Assembly (NCBI GenBank): GCA_016124525.1
Contig: WGNO01000008.1
Span: 22,562-86,561, forward strand
Direction: 5' to 3'
DNA length: 64,000 bases
Source: Nostoc sp. RI_552
Lineage (GTDB): Bacteria; Cyanobacteriota; Cyanobacteriia; Cyanobacteriales; Nostocaceae
This document shows, piece after piece, positions 27,772 to 35,691 of this stretch. Position 1 is the stretch's first letter, and each line of letters begins with the position of its first letter. The notes beneath the pieces are model-generated. The model did not search any database. It was not told the origin of the DNA and saw nothing but the letters and a program-made list of their open reading frames with translations. A program made the position numbers and the translations under genes.

Positions 27772-28654
27772 GAGTGAGATGAATAATAGAAAATCCCGAC
27801 GGGGGTTATTTGTGGGCTTAGTCACCTTGGATTTAATTTACCTTGCTGATTCTGCCCCTAGAAATAATCAAAAGATTGTCGCTGCTGACTATACTCTAGC
27901 AGCAGGTGGCCCAGCTACCAATGCATCCGTAACTTTCAGTTATTTAGGTAATCAAGCTCAACTTTTAGGGGTGCTGGGTTCTCATCCCATGACGCAACTG
28001 ATTCGGCGAGATTTGGCAAACTATCAAGTAGGGATCACCGATCTTCAACCTAGCATAACTACAGCACCACCTGTCTCTTCCATCATTATTACCCAAGCCA
28101 CAGGTGAACGAGCAGTGGTTTCCATCAATGCTGCTAAAACTCAAGCCAGTAGTACATCCATCCCACCAAATATTTTACAAGATATTGATATTGTATTAAT
28201 TGATGGGCATCAAATGGCAGTTAGTCTTTGCCTAGCCCAAAGAGCTAAAGCTGAAAATATCCCCATAGTCATTGATGGTGGAAGTTGGAAACCAGGATTT
28301 GAGCAAATTTTGCCTTTTGTCGATTATGCCTTGTGTTCAGCAAATTTCCACCCTCCCAACTGCCACAATCAAGCTGAGGTGTTTACTTACCTGAATGCAT
28401 TTAACATTCCCCACATTGCTATTACTCACGGGGAAAACCCTATAGAATATCTATCTTCTACTCAAATCGGTGTTATGAGTGTACCCCAAATTCACCCAGT
28501 CGATACCCTCGGAGCAGGAGATATTTTCCACGGAGCATTCTGCCATTATATTTTACAGGCAAGTTTTATTGATGCTCTAGCACAGGCAGCTAAAATTGCC
28601 GCTAAATCTTGTCAATTTTTTGGTACGCGTCGTTGGATGGAAATTTCTTACTAG
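27770..28654 (+). CDS. PfkB family carbohydrate kinase
   Basis: A sugar kinase of the ribokinase type, 294 residues from ATG 27770. It has the N-terminal FVGLVTLDLIYLADSAP, the substrate region AAGGPATNASVTFSYLG, and the C-terminal anion hole DTLGAGDIFHGAF with catalytic Asp. The sugar substrate cannot be named. ATG 27779 is an alternative start. It is divergent from rsmI with overlapping start codons and lies 79 bp upstream of the CysQ-like gene. Confidence 0.87.
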   Translation: MSEMNNRKSRRGLFVGLVTLDLIYLADSAPRNNQKIVAADYTLAAGGPATNASVTFSYLGNQAQLLGVLGSHPMTQLIRRDLANYQVGITDLQPSITTAPPVSSIIITQATGERAVVSINAAKTQASSTSIPPNILQDIDIVLIDGHQMAVSLCLAQRAKAENIPIVIDGGSWKPGFEQILPFVDYALCSANFHPPNCHNQAEVFTYLNAFNIPHIAITHGENPIEYLSSTQIGVMSVPQIHPVDTLGAGDIFHGAFCHYILQASFIDALAQAAKIAAKSCQFFGTRRWMEISY

Positions 28655-28733
28655 TAAACTTAATTATGTCGGTATCGCAAAGAAGACAAATAAATTACCC
28701 GCAGCCTGACAACAACCATAGGAGGAAGAATTG

Positions 28734-29603
28734 ATGAAAGACTTGTTAGAAATATTAGCCATCGCCCGTCAAATAAGTTGGGGTGCATCAGATATACTTA
28801 GGTCTTATTACCAGGGGGGGGCAAAAGACCCTAATCTAGATGTCCAATACAAAGACAATGAGCCTGTAACTCGTGCCGATCTAGCCGTAAGTCAGTATAT
28901 TCTGGAGCAGCTACAAACCGCTTTAGGTCATGAAGATTTTGCCTACATCAGCGAAGAAACCTATAAATCACCACTCAGCAAAAAATCCTCTCAATGGGTG
29001 TGGATTATTGATCCTTTAGATGGTACACGAGACTTTATTGACAAAACTGGGGAGTATGCCATTCACATTGCTTTAGTCAAAGAGTCACGCCCAGTTTTAG
29101 CAGTAGTTGCTGTTCCAGAAGCTGAAAAGTTATACTTTGCCACAAAAGGCGGGGGTACATTTGTGGAAACCCGTCATGGATTTTTTCCCATACAAGTATC
29201 GTCAGGTAAGCGAGTAGAAGATTTAACTGTAGTTACCAGTCGCTCTCACCGCAATGAACCTTTAGATTACTTGTTACAAAACTTGCCTTGTAAAAATCAT
29301 AAATATGTGGGCAGTGTAGGTTGTAAAATTGCCACAATTCTAGAGCAACAGGCCGATATCTACGTTGCTCTTTCAGGAAAATCTGCCCCTAAAGATTGGG
29401 ACATAGCAGCACCAGAGCTGGTTTTAACAGAAGCTGGTGGTCAATTTACTCACTTTGATGGCAGTTTGTTGCAATACAACACAGGTGACATTAATCAATG
29501 GGGTGGCTTGCTGGCCAGTAATGGGGAACATCACCAAGAGCTATGTGAGACAGCAGAAAAGTTAATATCACAGTTTGCCGAAAAATACAAGTCTGAATAT
29601 TAA
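28734..29603 (+). CDS. cysQ: Inositol monophosphatase family, CysQ-like 3'(2'),5'-bisphosphate nucleotidase
   Basis: A 289-residue Mg-dependent, lithium-sensitive type phosphatase. The metal-binding motifs are ISEETYK, WVWIIDPLDGTRDFI (DPLDGT) and WDIAAPELVLTEAGG. The family splits into PAP phosphatases (CysQ) and inositol phosphatases; the motif spacing looks CysQ-like, but this is not decisive. A CysQ role would remove PAP made by sulfotransferases such as the one at the left edge. AGGAGG lies seven to eight bases before ATG 28734. Confidence 0.82.
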   Translation: MKDLLEILAIARQISWGASDILRSYYQGGAKDPNLDVQYKDNEPVTRADLAVSQYILEQLQTALGHEDFAYISEETYKSPLSKKSSQWVWIIDPLDGTRDFIDKTGEYAIHIALVKESRPVLAVVAVPEAEKLYFATKGGGTFVETRHGFFPIQVSSGKRVEDLTVVTSRSHRNEPLDYLLQNLPCKNHKYVGSVGCKIATILEQQADIYVALSGKSAPKDWDIAAPELVLTEAGGQFTHFDGSLLQYNTGDINQWGGLLASNGEHHQELCETAEKLISQFAEKYKSEY

Positions 29604-29742
29604 GAAATGTGAAGATTGACCATAACTAAAATTATATTTTTCAAGTTACTGTGTGTGAGAAAATGTAAAAATCCTGTGCTATATTCGAGGATATAAAGAT
29701 TATTTTCGGCTGAGTAACTCCTTTAGGTTTCTAAAAAGCATC

Positions 29743-29782
29743 TCTCCGAATTTAACTCTCTACACTTGTCGGAATTCGGAGA
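29743..29782 (+). promoter_or_regulatory. Hairpin masking the ribosome site of the RRM gene
   Basis: TCTCCGAATT (29743-29752) is the perfect complement of AATTCGGAGA (29773-29782), with a 20-base loop. The right arm contains the Shine-Dalgarno GGAG, six to seven bases before ATG 29789. Pairing would hide the ribosome site, and melting or loop binding would expose it. Confidence 0.65.
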
Positions 29783-29788
29783 CATTGT

Positions 29789-30109
29789 ATGTCAATTTAC
29801 GTCGGTAATTTATCCTATCAGGTGACTGAAGAAGACCTGAGGATGGCTTTTGGTGAATATGGGAAAGTTAATCGTGTTCAGTTACCCACCGACCGGGAAA
29901 CAGGTCGTCCCCGTGGTTTTGCGTTTGTAGAGATGGAATCCGAAGCAAATGAAACCGCCGCCATTGAAGCTCTTGATGGTGCTGAGTGGATGGGGCGTGA
30001 GTTAAAAGTAAACAAAGCTAAACCTCGTGAGGATGCAGGTCGTCCCCGTAGTGGTGGTAACTGGGGTGGTAACCGCCGTGGTGGTGGCGGCGGTGGTGGA
30101 CGCTACTAA
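29789..30109 (+). CDS. rbp: RNA-binding protein with RRM domain and Gly-rich tail
   Basis: A 106-residue protein with one RRM (about 1-80), RNP2 as IYVGNLSYQV and RNP1 as RPRGFAFVEM, followed by a Gly/Arg-rich tail (GGNWGGNRRGGGGGGGRY). This is the cyanobacterial Rbp family, many members of which are induced by cold. The leader is long (about 185 bp from the previous stop) and has a 10-bp hairpin over the ribosome site. The Gly-rich tail marks the type found in Nostocales and Synechocystis. Confidence 0.94.
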   Translation: MSIYVGNLSYQVTEEDLRMAFGEYGKVNRVQLPTDRETGRPRGFAFVEMESEANETAAIEALDGAEWMGRELKVNKAKPREDAGRPRSGGNWGGNRRGGGGGGGRY

Positions 30110-30283
30110 GCCTTAACTATGGCCTGAATATTTGCATAATTGTCACAATTCCTCTCATTGTAAGCTTAGTTTACAGTGGGGGGGATACTATTATTTATAG
30201 TCTCGTGGCTCGCGGAACTAACGACGATCAATAGATGTTTCCTTGTATACTCTGCAACTTCTGGCTGAGGATTATCACAAAAA

Positions 30284-31048
30284 ATGTTGCGTGTTTATCA
30301 TCTTTTTCTTGGTGTTATTTTATTGGCCTTAACGCCAGTGGGAGTAAAAACTCTGCTCCCCAGGTTTTCTGGTGAGGTTGTAGAAAATCAGAGTCCTGGA
30401 GCAACAGCAACTCAAAGCAAATCTCCTCAAACCACTCCTGCAATAACTCCTACTCCCAAAGAAGGAAACACTTGGAACAAAATTTTGGGAAACACACCAA
30501 TTCCCAATGGCTGGGAAGTTATACCTTGCGAGGGAAACGCTCCCCTGCTATGTATTTCCTCCCAAGGAGAACTTTTGGGTACGGTGGAAATCGCAATTTA
30601 CCCGCTGAAAAATAATCCAAAATTCCAAAAAAATCTTACAGATGCCGGTATTCCAGTGGGTTCTCAGGTAGACTACCAAAGTCCTGAGTACCAACAAAAA
30701 TTATTAACAGCACTCAAGGCTTGGGTTGCAGATTTAAACGCTAGTTTTGCCCAGGACCGCCGGACTAGCTACGGAAATACAATTCTATTTTCCAGCCACC
30801 CGCCACAACAGGTACCAGTTGGTAAACTTCAGGGAATACGCTACGGATTTATCGGAATTAAACCAGAAGGTGGGGTGGAAGAGCAACATATTACTCATGT
30901 TACCTTCGATGGTGAGGCTATGTATGTCATTGCCACAGCCTTTGATCCAGGCTCCATCACAGGTAAATTCGATCAACTAGAAGACCTGGCAATTTTTCAA
31001 CCTTATTTGTCAGCGATTATAGCTGATTTAAAATTACCAAAAAATTAA
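30284..31048 (+). CDS. Exported or membrane-anchored protein, unknown
   Basis: A 254-residue protein with an N-terminal hydrophobic segment (about 5-22), a Pro/Thr/Gln/Ser-rich linker (about 35-62), and then a soluble domain beginning NTWNKILGNTPIPNGWEVIP. Two cysteines at about 83 and 91 (PCEGNAPLLCISS) may form a disulfide. The domain is not recognised. It lies alone between the RRM gene and two minus-strand genes. Confidence 0.68.
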   Translation: MLRVYHLFLGVILLALTPVGVKTLLPRFSGEVVENQSPGATATQSKSPQTTPAITPTPKEGNTWNKILGNTPIPNGWEVIPCEGNAPLLCISSQGELLGTVEIAIYPLKNNPKFQKNLTDAGIPVGSQVDYQSPEYQQKLLTALKAWVADLNASFAQDRRTSYGNTILFSSHPPQQVPVGKLQGIRYGFIGIKPEGGVEEQHITHVTFDGEAMYVIATAFDPGSITGKFDQLEDLAIFQPYLSAIIADLKLPKN

Positions 31049-31150
31049 CGAGATTGTTTTAGACAGCAGTTAGGGGCTTGTCCTTGTTCTTATTTATCAG
31101 TTACTAGCCCCACCCTATAGACGGACGGATGGGGAATTGCCCGAGGTTAG

Positions 31151-32038
31151 TTAAATTTCAGCCACAGCGCGTTCAATCAAGCGCCGCGCTAAGGTTTGCG
31201 TCCCTGTGTGTTCGTAGTAATTGGTGGCCACATCTAAGAAAGCAGCCAAGTAGTCTAACTTATCATCAGCCAGTTGAACAAAACTTTGCAAATTGCCCAC
31301 TACTTTTTGTGGTGTTAAGTCATTTTGGGTAACTAACCCACTCATCCAACCTTTAACTGAATCAAAGCTTTCGCCAATAAAGTTTAATTTACCCCCAGCA
31401 CTGTTACCTGGAATTGCATCTTGGATACCTTGGAAAGTTGTATTTTGTTCTAACTCATGGGGATTGATTTGATTCAATCCAGATAACACCTTATGAATGA
31501 AGTCTGGCCCTAGGGGTATTAAACCATCAACACACACTAAAGCTACCATTCGTATTAAAGACTCACCACTATACTCACCTAAAGAAGCGACAAAATCGCC
31601 AATGCTGTCTCCCGGAATGCCGTTAATTTGGCAAAAGGCTACTAATTCAGCCACTAATTTCAGACACAAATCAATAGTTTGGGCTTTGTCGGCCTTAGGA
31701 GTTAGGGCGTTTAAAAAACCGAATAAAGGAATTTTTTCCCCCACTTTGTTAGCCAATGCAGCTGCACCCAAGGCTTTATCTGTCCTGTCAACAGTTTGAT
31801 AAAGCCACATTGCTCGTTGGTATCCTTGGGAGCGATCATTGTAAAGGTGTATCGCTCTTTCACCAATTTGCTGAATTAAATCTTCGTCGCTTTCACCCGT
31901 CACGGTTTTAATGGTGTTGACAAAGCCTACAGTGTTTTGCCACTGACCAGGAGCAACAAAATCTAGTGAGTTCAACATGGAAACAGTCAAGCCGCTAGTT
32001 GGTAATTCATCAACTAACTCAAAAATCGGTTTGCTCAT
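31151..32038 (-). CDS. Conserved-type cyanobacterial protein, unknown function
   Basis: A 295-residue mainly helical soluble protein starting MSKPIFELVDELPTSG. It has no signal peptide and no motif I can name; the text is rich in Leu, Ala and Gly with regular helix spacing. It follows a lipoprotein gene by 29 bp on minus, so the two form an operon, which may suggest a shared cell-envelope task, but this is inference. Confidence 0.65.
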   Translation of the reverse strand: MSKPIFELVDELPTSGLTVSMLNSLDFVAPGQWQNTVGFVNTIKTVTGESDEDLIQQIGERAIHLYNDRSQGYQRAMWLYQTVDRTDKALGAAALANKVGEKIPLFGFLNALTPKADKAQTIDLCLKLVAELVAFCQINGIPGDSIGDFVASLGEYSGESLIRMVALVCVDGLIPLGPDFIHKVLSGLNQINPHELEQNTTFQGIQDAIPGNSAGGKLNFIGESFDSVKGWMSGLVTQNDLTPQKVVGNLQSFVQLADDKLDYLAAFLDVATNYYEHTGTQTLARRLIERAVAEI

Positions 32039-32067
32039 CAGTATCTTCCTATTTAGAATTGTTCAAC

Positions 32068-32580
32068 TTATTTCAATGCAGCTAGACCATTAAGATTAAA
32101 CTTTTCAATCCAATCTGCGCGATCGCTGGCAGTAAATGACGGATCACGGGATAATACTTTTACTTGATAACGATTATTCACCAAAACTGCTGTTTGAGTA
32201 TTACCAATTTCCCGGGCTGGATAACCTGCAATGGTTTTGGTGCTATTGGAATAACTTGCGGCTGTTGCTGGTGTACTACTGGTATCAGAGACCGCTAGCA
32301 TGGCTAAATCTTTGCCATCTTTTTTTAACTTGGCCTCGGCAAAACCTTTTTTCTCTTGGGTAAATACTCTCTCATAGCCATTTTCACCGTTTGGAAAGAA
32401 TTGATTAAATTCTGAACCTTGGGTAGCAGTTTTAACCACTGCTTGACCGCTTTTTTGTTGAGTACTTTCTTTTTGTACCTCGTCAAAACGACCCGGTGCT
32501 TGTGGTGTACAAGCAGTAGTCAGTAGTAAAACTGACAGTAGCAAACTAGCTAAAATTTTAGACACGCGAGAGAAATTCAT
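32068..32580 (-). CDS. Lipoprotein, unknown function
   Basis: A 170-residue protein with a lipoprotein signal: KILASLLLSVLLLTTAC, the lipobox LTTAC giving Cys at about 24. The mature part is a soluble domain of about 145 residues with ANGENGYERVF-like and AGYPAREIGN text, resembling the small cyanobacterial DUF/PsbP-like lipoproteins, but not firmly assigned. It is first in an operon with the 295-residue protein. Confidence 0.72.
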   Translation of the reverse strand: MNFSRVSKILASLLLSVLLLTTACTPQAPGRFDEVQKESTQQKSGQAVVKTATQGSEFNQFFPNGENGYERVFTQEKKGFAEAKLKKDGKDLAMLAVSDTSSTPATAASYSNSTKTIAGYPAREIGNTQTAVLVNNRYQVKVLSRDPSFTASDRADWIEKFNLNGLAALK

Positions 32581-32653
32581 CTTTGGCTATTCCTTGTTTT
32601 TCTTGTACCCCACAAAGTGAGGTGGTCAGATTACTAATATTTCTACTCCAGAC

Positions 32654-33331
32654 TCAAGACAAAGAACGGTGTGCTAGCACAGCATAGAATGGATCCCCTC
32701 CCCCAACACCCAACCACTTTAAAAAATTCGGTATTGTCGATTTATTAACAATTACCTCTGGAACTGTAAATCCAGGTACAGAGGTAAAGTAGTGCTTGAC
32801 TAATTCCACCCTAGTTGCTTCTGAACCATCTCGCCAGGCTTGAATCGCTTTTTGGAAAAACATCCGATTAGAAAAGCTGATAATTGCTACACCACCGGGT
32901 TTGAGAATCCGATGAATTTCTGAAAATATCGCCTCTGGATATTGCAAATATTGTACAGAAACGCAATTCAACACGGCATCAAAACTTTGGTCTGGTAGGG
33001 GTAGTTGAGGATGAAGATTCAGATTTTGTACAAAGTAATGATTTAAACGGGAATTACGAGCTAACTCCTTAGCGTTGAGTCCGTGTCCCTCAACATGGGC
33101 AAATTCCATCTCTTCCGGGAGGTGAGAAACCCAACTGCTCATCATGTCAAGTATACGAGCATTGGGGCTTCCGGGATTGTGCAAAGCACAATCCCGGAGG
33201 CGATCGCGATATAAATCCGTTAGCTGTTGAATAAATCCTTCATCCACATGGGTGACGAAACGGGGATAGTCGTAAAATAACTGATCATCTGTATCGTCTA
33301 ACTTCTGGCGTTCCTCTGGTTTCAGCTTCAT
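32654..33331 (-). CDS. Class I SAM-dependent methyltransferase
   Basis: A 225-residue protein of the Methyltransf_11 type. The region NARILDMMSSWVSHLP takes the place of motif I (the usual DxGxG is DMMSSW here, unusual), followed by FDAVLNCVSVQYLQYPE and HRILKPGGVAIISFSNRMF, which are well conserved. The glycine-poor motif I means that SAM binding may be altered. The substrate is unknown. It is divergent from the GT39 gene at 33447. Confidence 0.8.
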   Translation of the reverse strand: MKLKPEERQKLDDTDDQLFYDYPRFVTHVDEGFIQQLTDLYRDRLRDCALHNPGSPNARILDMMSSWVSHLPEEMEFAHVEGHGLNAKELARNSRLNHYFVQNLNLHPQLPLPDQSFDAVLNCVSVQYLQYPEAIFSEIHRILKPGGVAIISFSNRMFFQKAIQAWRDGSEATRVELVKHYFTSVPGFTVPEVIVNKSTIPNFLKWLGVGGGDPFYAVLAHRSLS

Positions 33332-33446
33332 GAATTATAAATGTTTATATTGCCGGACTTTTCTGCTCAAAAGGGAATTTTTAGGTAATATCTGTATCTT
33401 AATTAATTTCTAAACTAGAAATCACCACAGGTTGAATATTAATTGA

Positions 33447-35057
33447 ATGTTGTATAAATTTCGTTTATTAGCACCTATTTGGCAGCAAATCCGCCTTTCC
33501 TCGGTATTCCCTTATATCAGTTTGCTGCTGTGGATACTCCCCTTATTGCTATTTACTTCTGGGGAGAATAGCCTGATGGCTCATGATGAAGGTCTTTACG
33601 CTCGGCGATCGCGTGTTATGTTTGAATCTGGTGATTGGATAGCCCCTTGGGGTGCTGTTCATCACAAAACTCCGGGACCTTATTGGCTAATTGCCATTTC
33701 TTATCAGCTATTTGGTATCAGTGAAGCTACTGTCAGGCTGCCGAGCATGATTACTGGTATTCTCAGCATATTCCTGGTATATGAAATCGGTAAAATTATC
33801 CTCAATAAAAAATTAGCTTGGCTAGCAGGGTTAATTTTAACTGTACAATTTCTCTGGCTACAATATTGCCGCTTAGGTACACCGGATGTACCAATGATAT
33901 TTTTGGTATTGTTAGCTATTTTAGCTTTGCTGCAAGCTGAACTACATTCTCCATGTCAATATCGCTATTTTTGGGGTTTTATTGCTGGTTTTAGCTGGGG
34001 TTTAGGCTTCTTAGTCAGAAGCTTGATGATTTTTTTGCCAATTATGGCTTTATTACCTTATTTAATTGGAGAACATCGGCGTCATCGTCATCTTAGCAAC
34101 TGGAGTTTATATTTGGGTTTTGTCGTCGGTTTAATTCCTACTTTCGGTTGGCTATGGCTCAACTGGATGCGCTATGGCAATGATAGTTATGAAGAACTAT
34201 TCAGGTTTGTTTTTGAGTTGGGATCTAATGAGCGTGCTGGAAATGGAATCATCTTTTATTTGTGGAATGTGCCAATCAAAGCCTTTCCTTGGTTTTTTTT
34301 CAGTGTTTTAGGCTTAGTTTTGCTTTTGCGTCGTCCTATTCCTCGCTATCAATTAATATTAGTTGGCTTTCCACTGGTGCTGTTTGCTGAACTCAGTTTT
34401 TTCTCAACTCGTTTATCTCACTATAGTCTTTGCCTTTACCCTTTTATAGCTTTGCTGGCGGCTGTGGGTTTAACTTGGTTGGCAGGATGGCCATATGGGG
34501 AATTAATCAGAAGAATTGCTCGTATTCTCAGCTATACCTGGGGAGGATTGGGTGTTTTATTGGTAGTACTAGGAATAATTATTTTCATTTGGATAGATGA
34601 TGTTGAGGTTCGTAAGTACGCCACTATCAGTTTAATTATGGGATTGGCTTGGTTAATGTTGCCTATAGTGTGGATTGGTCGTTACCACTTACAGCAAAAG
34701 TTCCTCACACCTGCCCACTGGCTAGCGGGTTGGTTAATTCCTTGTTGGCTGGCTTTAGCCCTGGCTGGTAGTCTGGGATTGCTAGGTGATTATAACCCTG
34801 ATGTCAGGGTTTTTCTACAACAGCCTGCCATCGCATCCATTGTGCAAAATCATCCAATTTATTTTTTGCAGATAGAGGGAAAAACTGGGGTATTACTTAA
34901 TTTCTACACTCCCGTTCATGGTCAACCAGTCAATTCAATTAATCAATTACCTGCTTTTAGCTATGCTTGGATTTCTGCAAGTCAAGCGCCGCAATTAACC
35001 ACACCATACCAAGTAATTGGTACTGTCCAAAAACACCACTTGATTCAAGTTTTTTAA
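33447..35057 (+). CDS. ArnT-like glycosyltransferase family 39 membrane protein
   Basis: A 536-residue multi-span GT-C glycosyltransferase. The first periplasmic loop has the catalytic-type acidic motif MAHDEGLYARRSRVMFESGD and HHKTPGPYWLIA, the pattern of ArnT proteins. About 11 to 12 spans follow, and a small soluble tail. It likely moves a sugar from undecaprenyl phosphate to lipid or glycan in the periplasm. This is the second such protein in the window; the sequences look only remotely similar. A hairpin with a T tract follows at 35066. Confidence 0.85.
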   Translation: MLYKFRLLAPIWQQIRLSSVFPYISLLLWILPLLLFTSGENSLMAHDEGLYARRSRVMFESGDWIAPWGAVHHKTPGPYWLIAISYQLFGISEATVRLPSMITGILSIFLVYEIGKIILNKKLAWLAGLILTVQFLWLQYCRLGTPDVPMIFLVLLAILALLQAELHSPCQYRYFWGFIAGFSWGLGFLVRSLMIFLPIMALLPYLIGEHRRHRHLSNWSLYLGFVVGLIPTFGWLWLNWMRYGNDSYEELFRFVFELGSNERAGNGIIFYLWNVPIKAFPWFFFSVLGLVLLLRRPIPRYQLILVGFPLVLFAELSFFSTRLSHYSLCLYPFIALLAAVGLTWLAGWPYGELIRRIARILSYTWGGLGVLLVVLGIIIFIWIDDVEVRKYATISLIMGLAWLMLPIVWIGRYHLQQKFLTPAHWLAGWLIPCWLALALAGSLGLLGDYNPDVRVFLQQPAIASIVQNHPIYFLQIEGKTGVLLNFYTPVHGQPVNSINQLPAFSYAWISASQAPQLTTPYQVIGTVQKHHLIQVF

Positions 35058-35065
35058 AAAGCCTT

Positions 35066-35100
35066 GTAGAGACATTCCATGAAACATCTCTACATTTTTT
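35066..35100 (+). terminator. Hairpin repeat plus T tract after GT39 gene
   Basis: GTAGAGA and TCTCTAC (35066-35072, 35087-35093) form a 7-bp stem, with a T-rich run directly after. It is the same GTAGAGAC repeat family as at 4.87, 9.3 and 60.9 kb and here serves as a likely terminator. Confidence 0.6.
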
Positions 35101-35177
35101 CCCAAATATATCTCTCCAAAATATAGTGGGAGCTTGAGAAACCTTGAGCCGGGGTATAAAACATCTATCAAAAGCCT

Positions 35178-35318
35178 TTATCCCTGGGTTTCTTGTTTTA
35201 AATATTCACGAATTGCCTCTCTAATCAAGTCGTTAATTGACCTTTCTGTTTCAGAAGATTTCTGTTTTAATCCTTCATACTCTTTGTCGGATAGTCTCAG
35301 GTTATATCTTTGCATCAT
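35178..35318 (-). CDS. Small ribbon-helix-helix (CopG-like) protein
   Basis: A 46-residue frame, starting at ATG 35316-35318 (a second ATG follows directly). MMQRYNLRLSDKEYEGLKQK gives the beta strand and first helix, and SINDLIREAIREYLKQ the second helix of an RHH/CopG fold. Such small proteins act as dimeric DNA-binding repressors, often antitoxins. No toxin gene is adjacent. The ribosome site is weak. Confidence 0.6.
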   Translation of the reverse strand: MMQRYNLRLSDKEYEGLKQKSSETERSINDLIREAIREYLKQETQG

Positions 35319-35553
35319 CCCGCATTCGTGTTAATATCGGATTATTTTAACACCACAAAATCAAAAACTCCAAAAACAAAACCCGTGTGCTCAAAACTAA
35401 ACCACGACAACTGAAGATATGGGGTTGTACTGAAAACTTTCCCAAGCCCTAAGCCAATCCCAGCTTTTTTGGGCAGAAAAACGTTGCCTAGTGTGGCTTG
35501 AGCACACCTAGCAACAATAGTTTACAATCCTGGCTTTTCAAAGCCAGAAGAGT

Positions 35554-35670
35554 TCAGTTCCGGCGTTTTTTGGTGGTAAATACAGTAGTAAACATCATCA
35601 ACATACCGCCTAGGAGAATAGCGATGGCAACTCCCCCTGTAATTAAGTCAAGTAAACTGCTGTTCTCCAT
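35554..35670 (-). CDS. Small single-span membrane protein (38 aa)
   Basis: A frame from ATG 35668-35670 encodes 38 residues, MENSSLLDLITGGVAIAILL, then GGMLMMFTTVFTTKKRRN. One membrane span (about 8-28) and a basic C-tail give a topology with the tail in the cytosol. This size and layout resemble the small accessory subunits of photosynthetic complexes, but I cannot match it to psb, psa, pet or ndh subunits. It lies 21 bp upstream of the CobO-like gene's stop on the same strand. A small hairpin, TGGCTTTTCAAAGCCA, lies just past its stop. Confidence 0.55.
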   Translation of the reverse strand: MENSSLLDLITGGVAIAILLGGMLMMFTTVFTTKKRRN

Positions 35671-35691
35671 AGTTCAGTTCTCAAAAATTAA

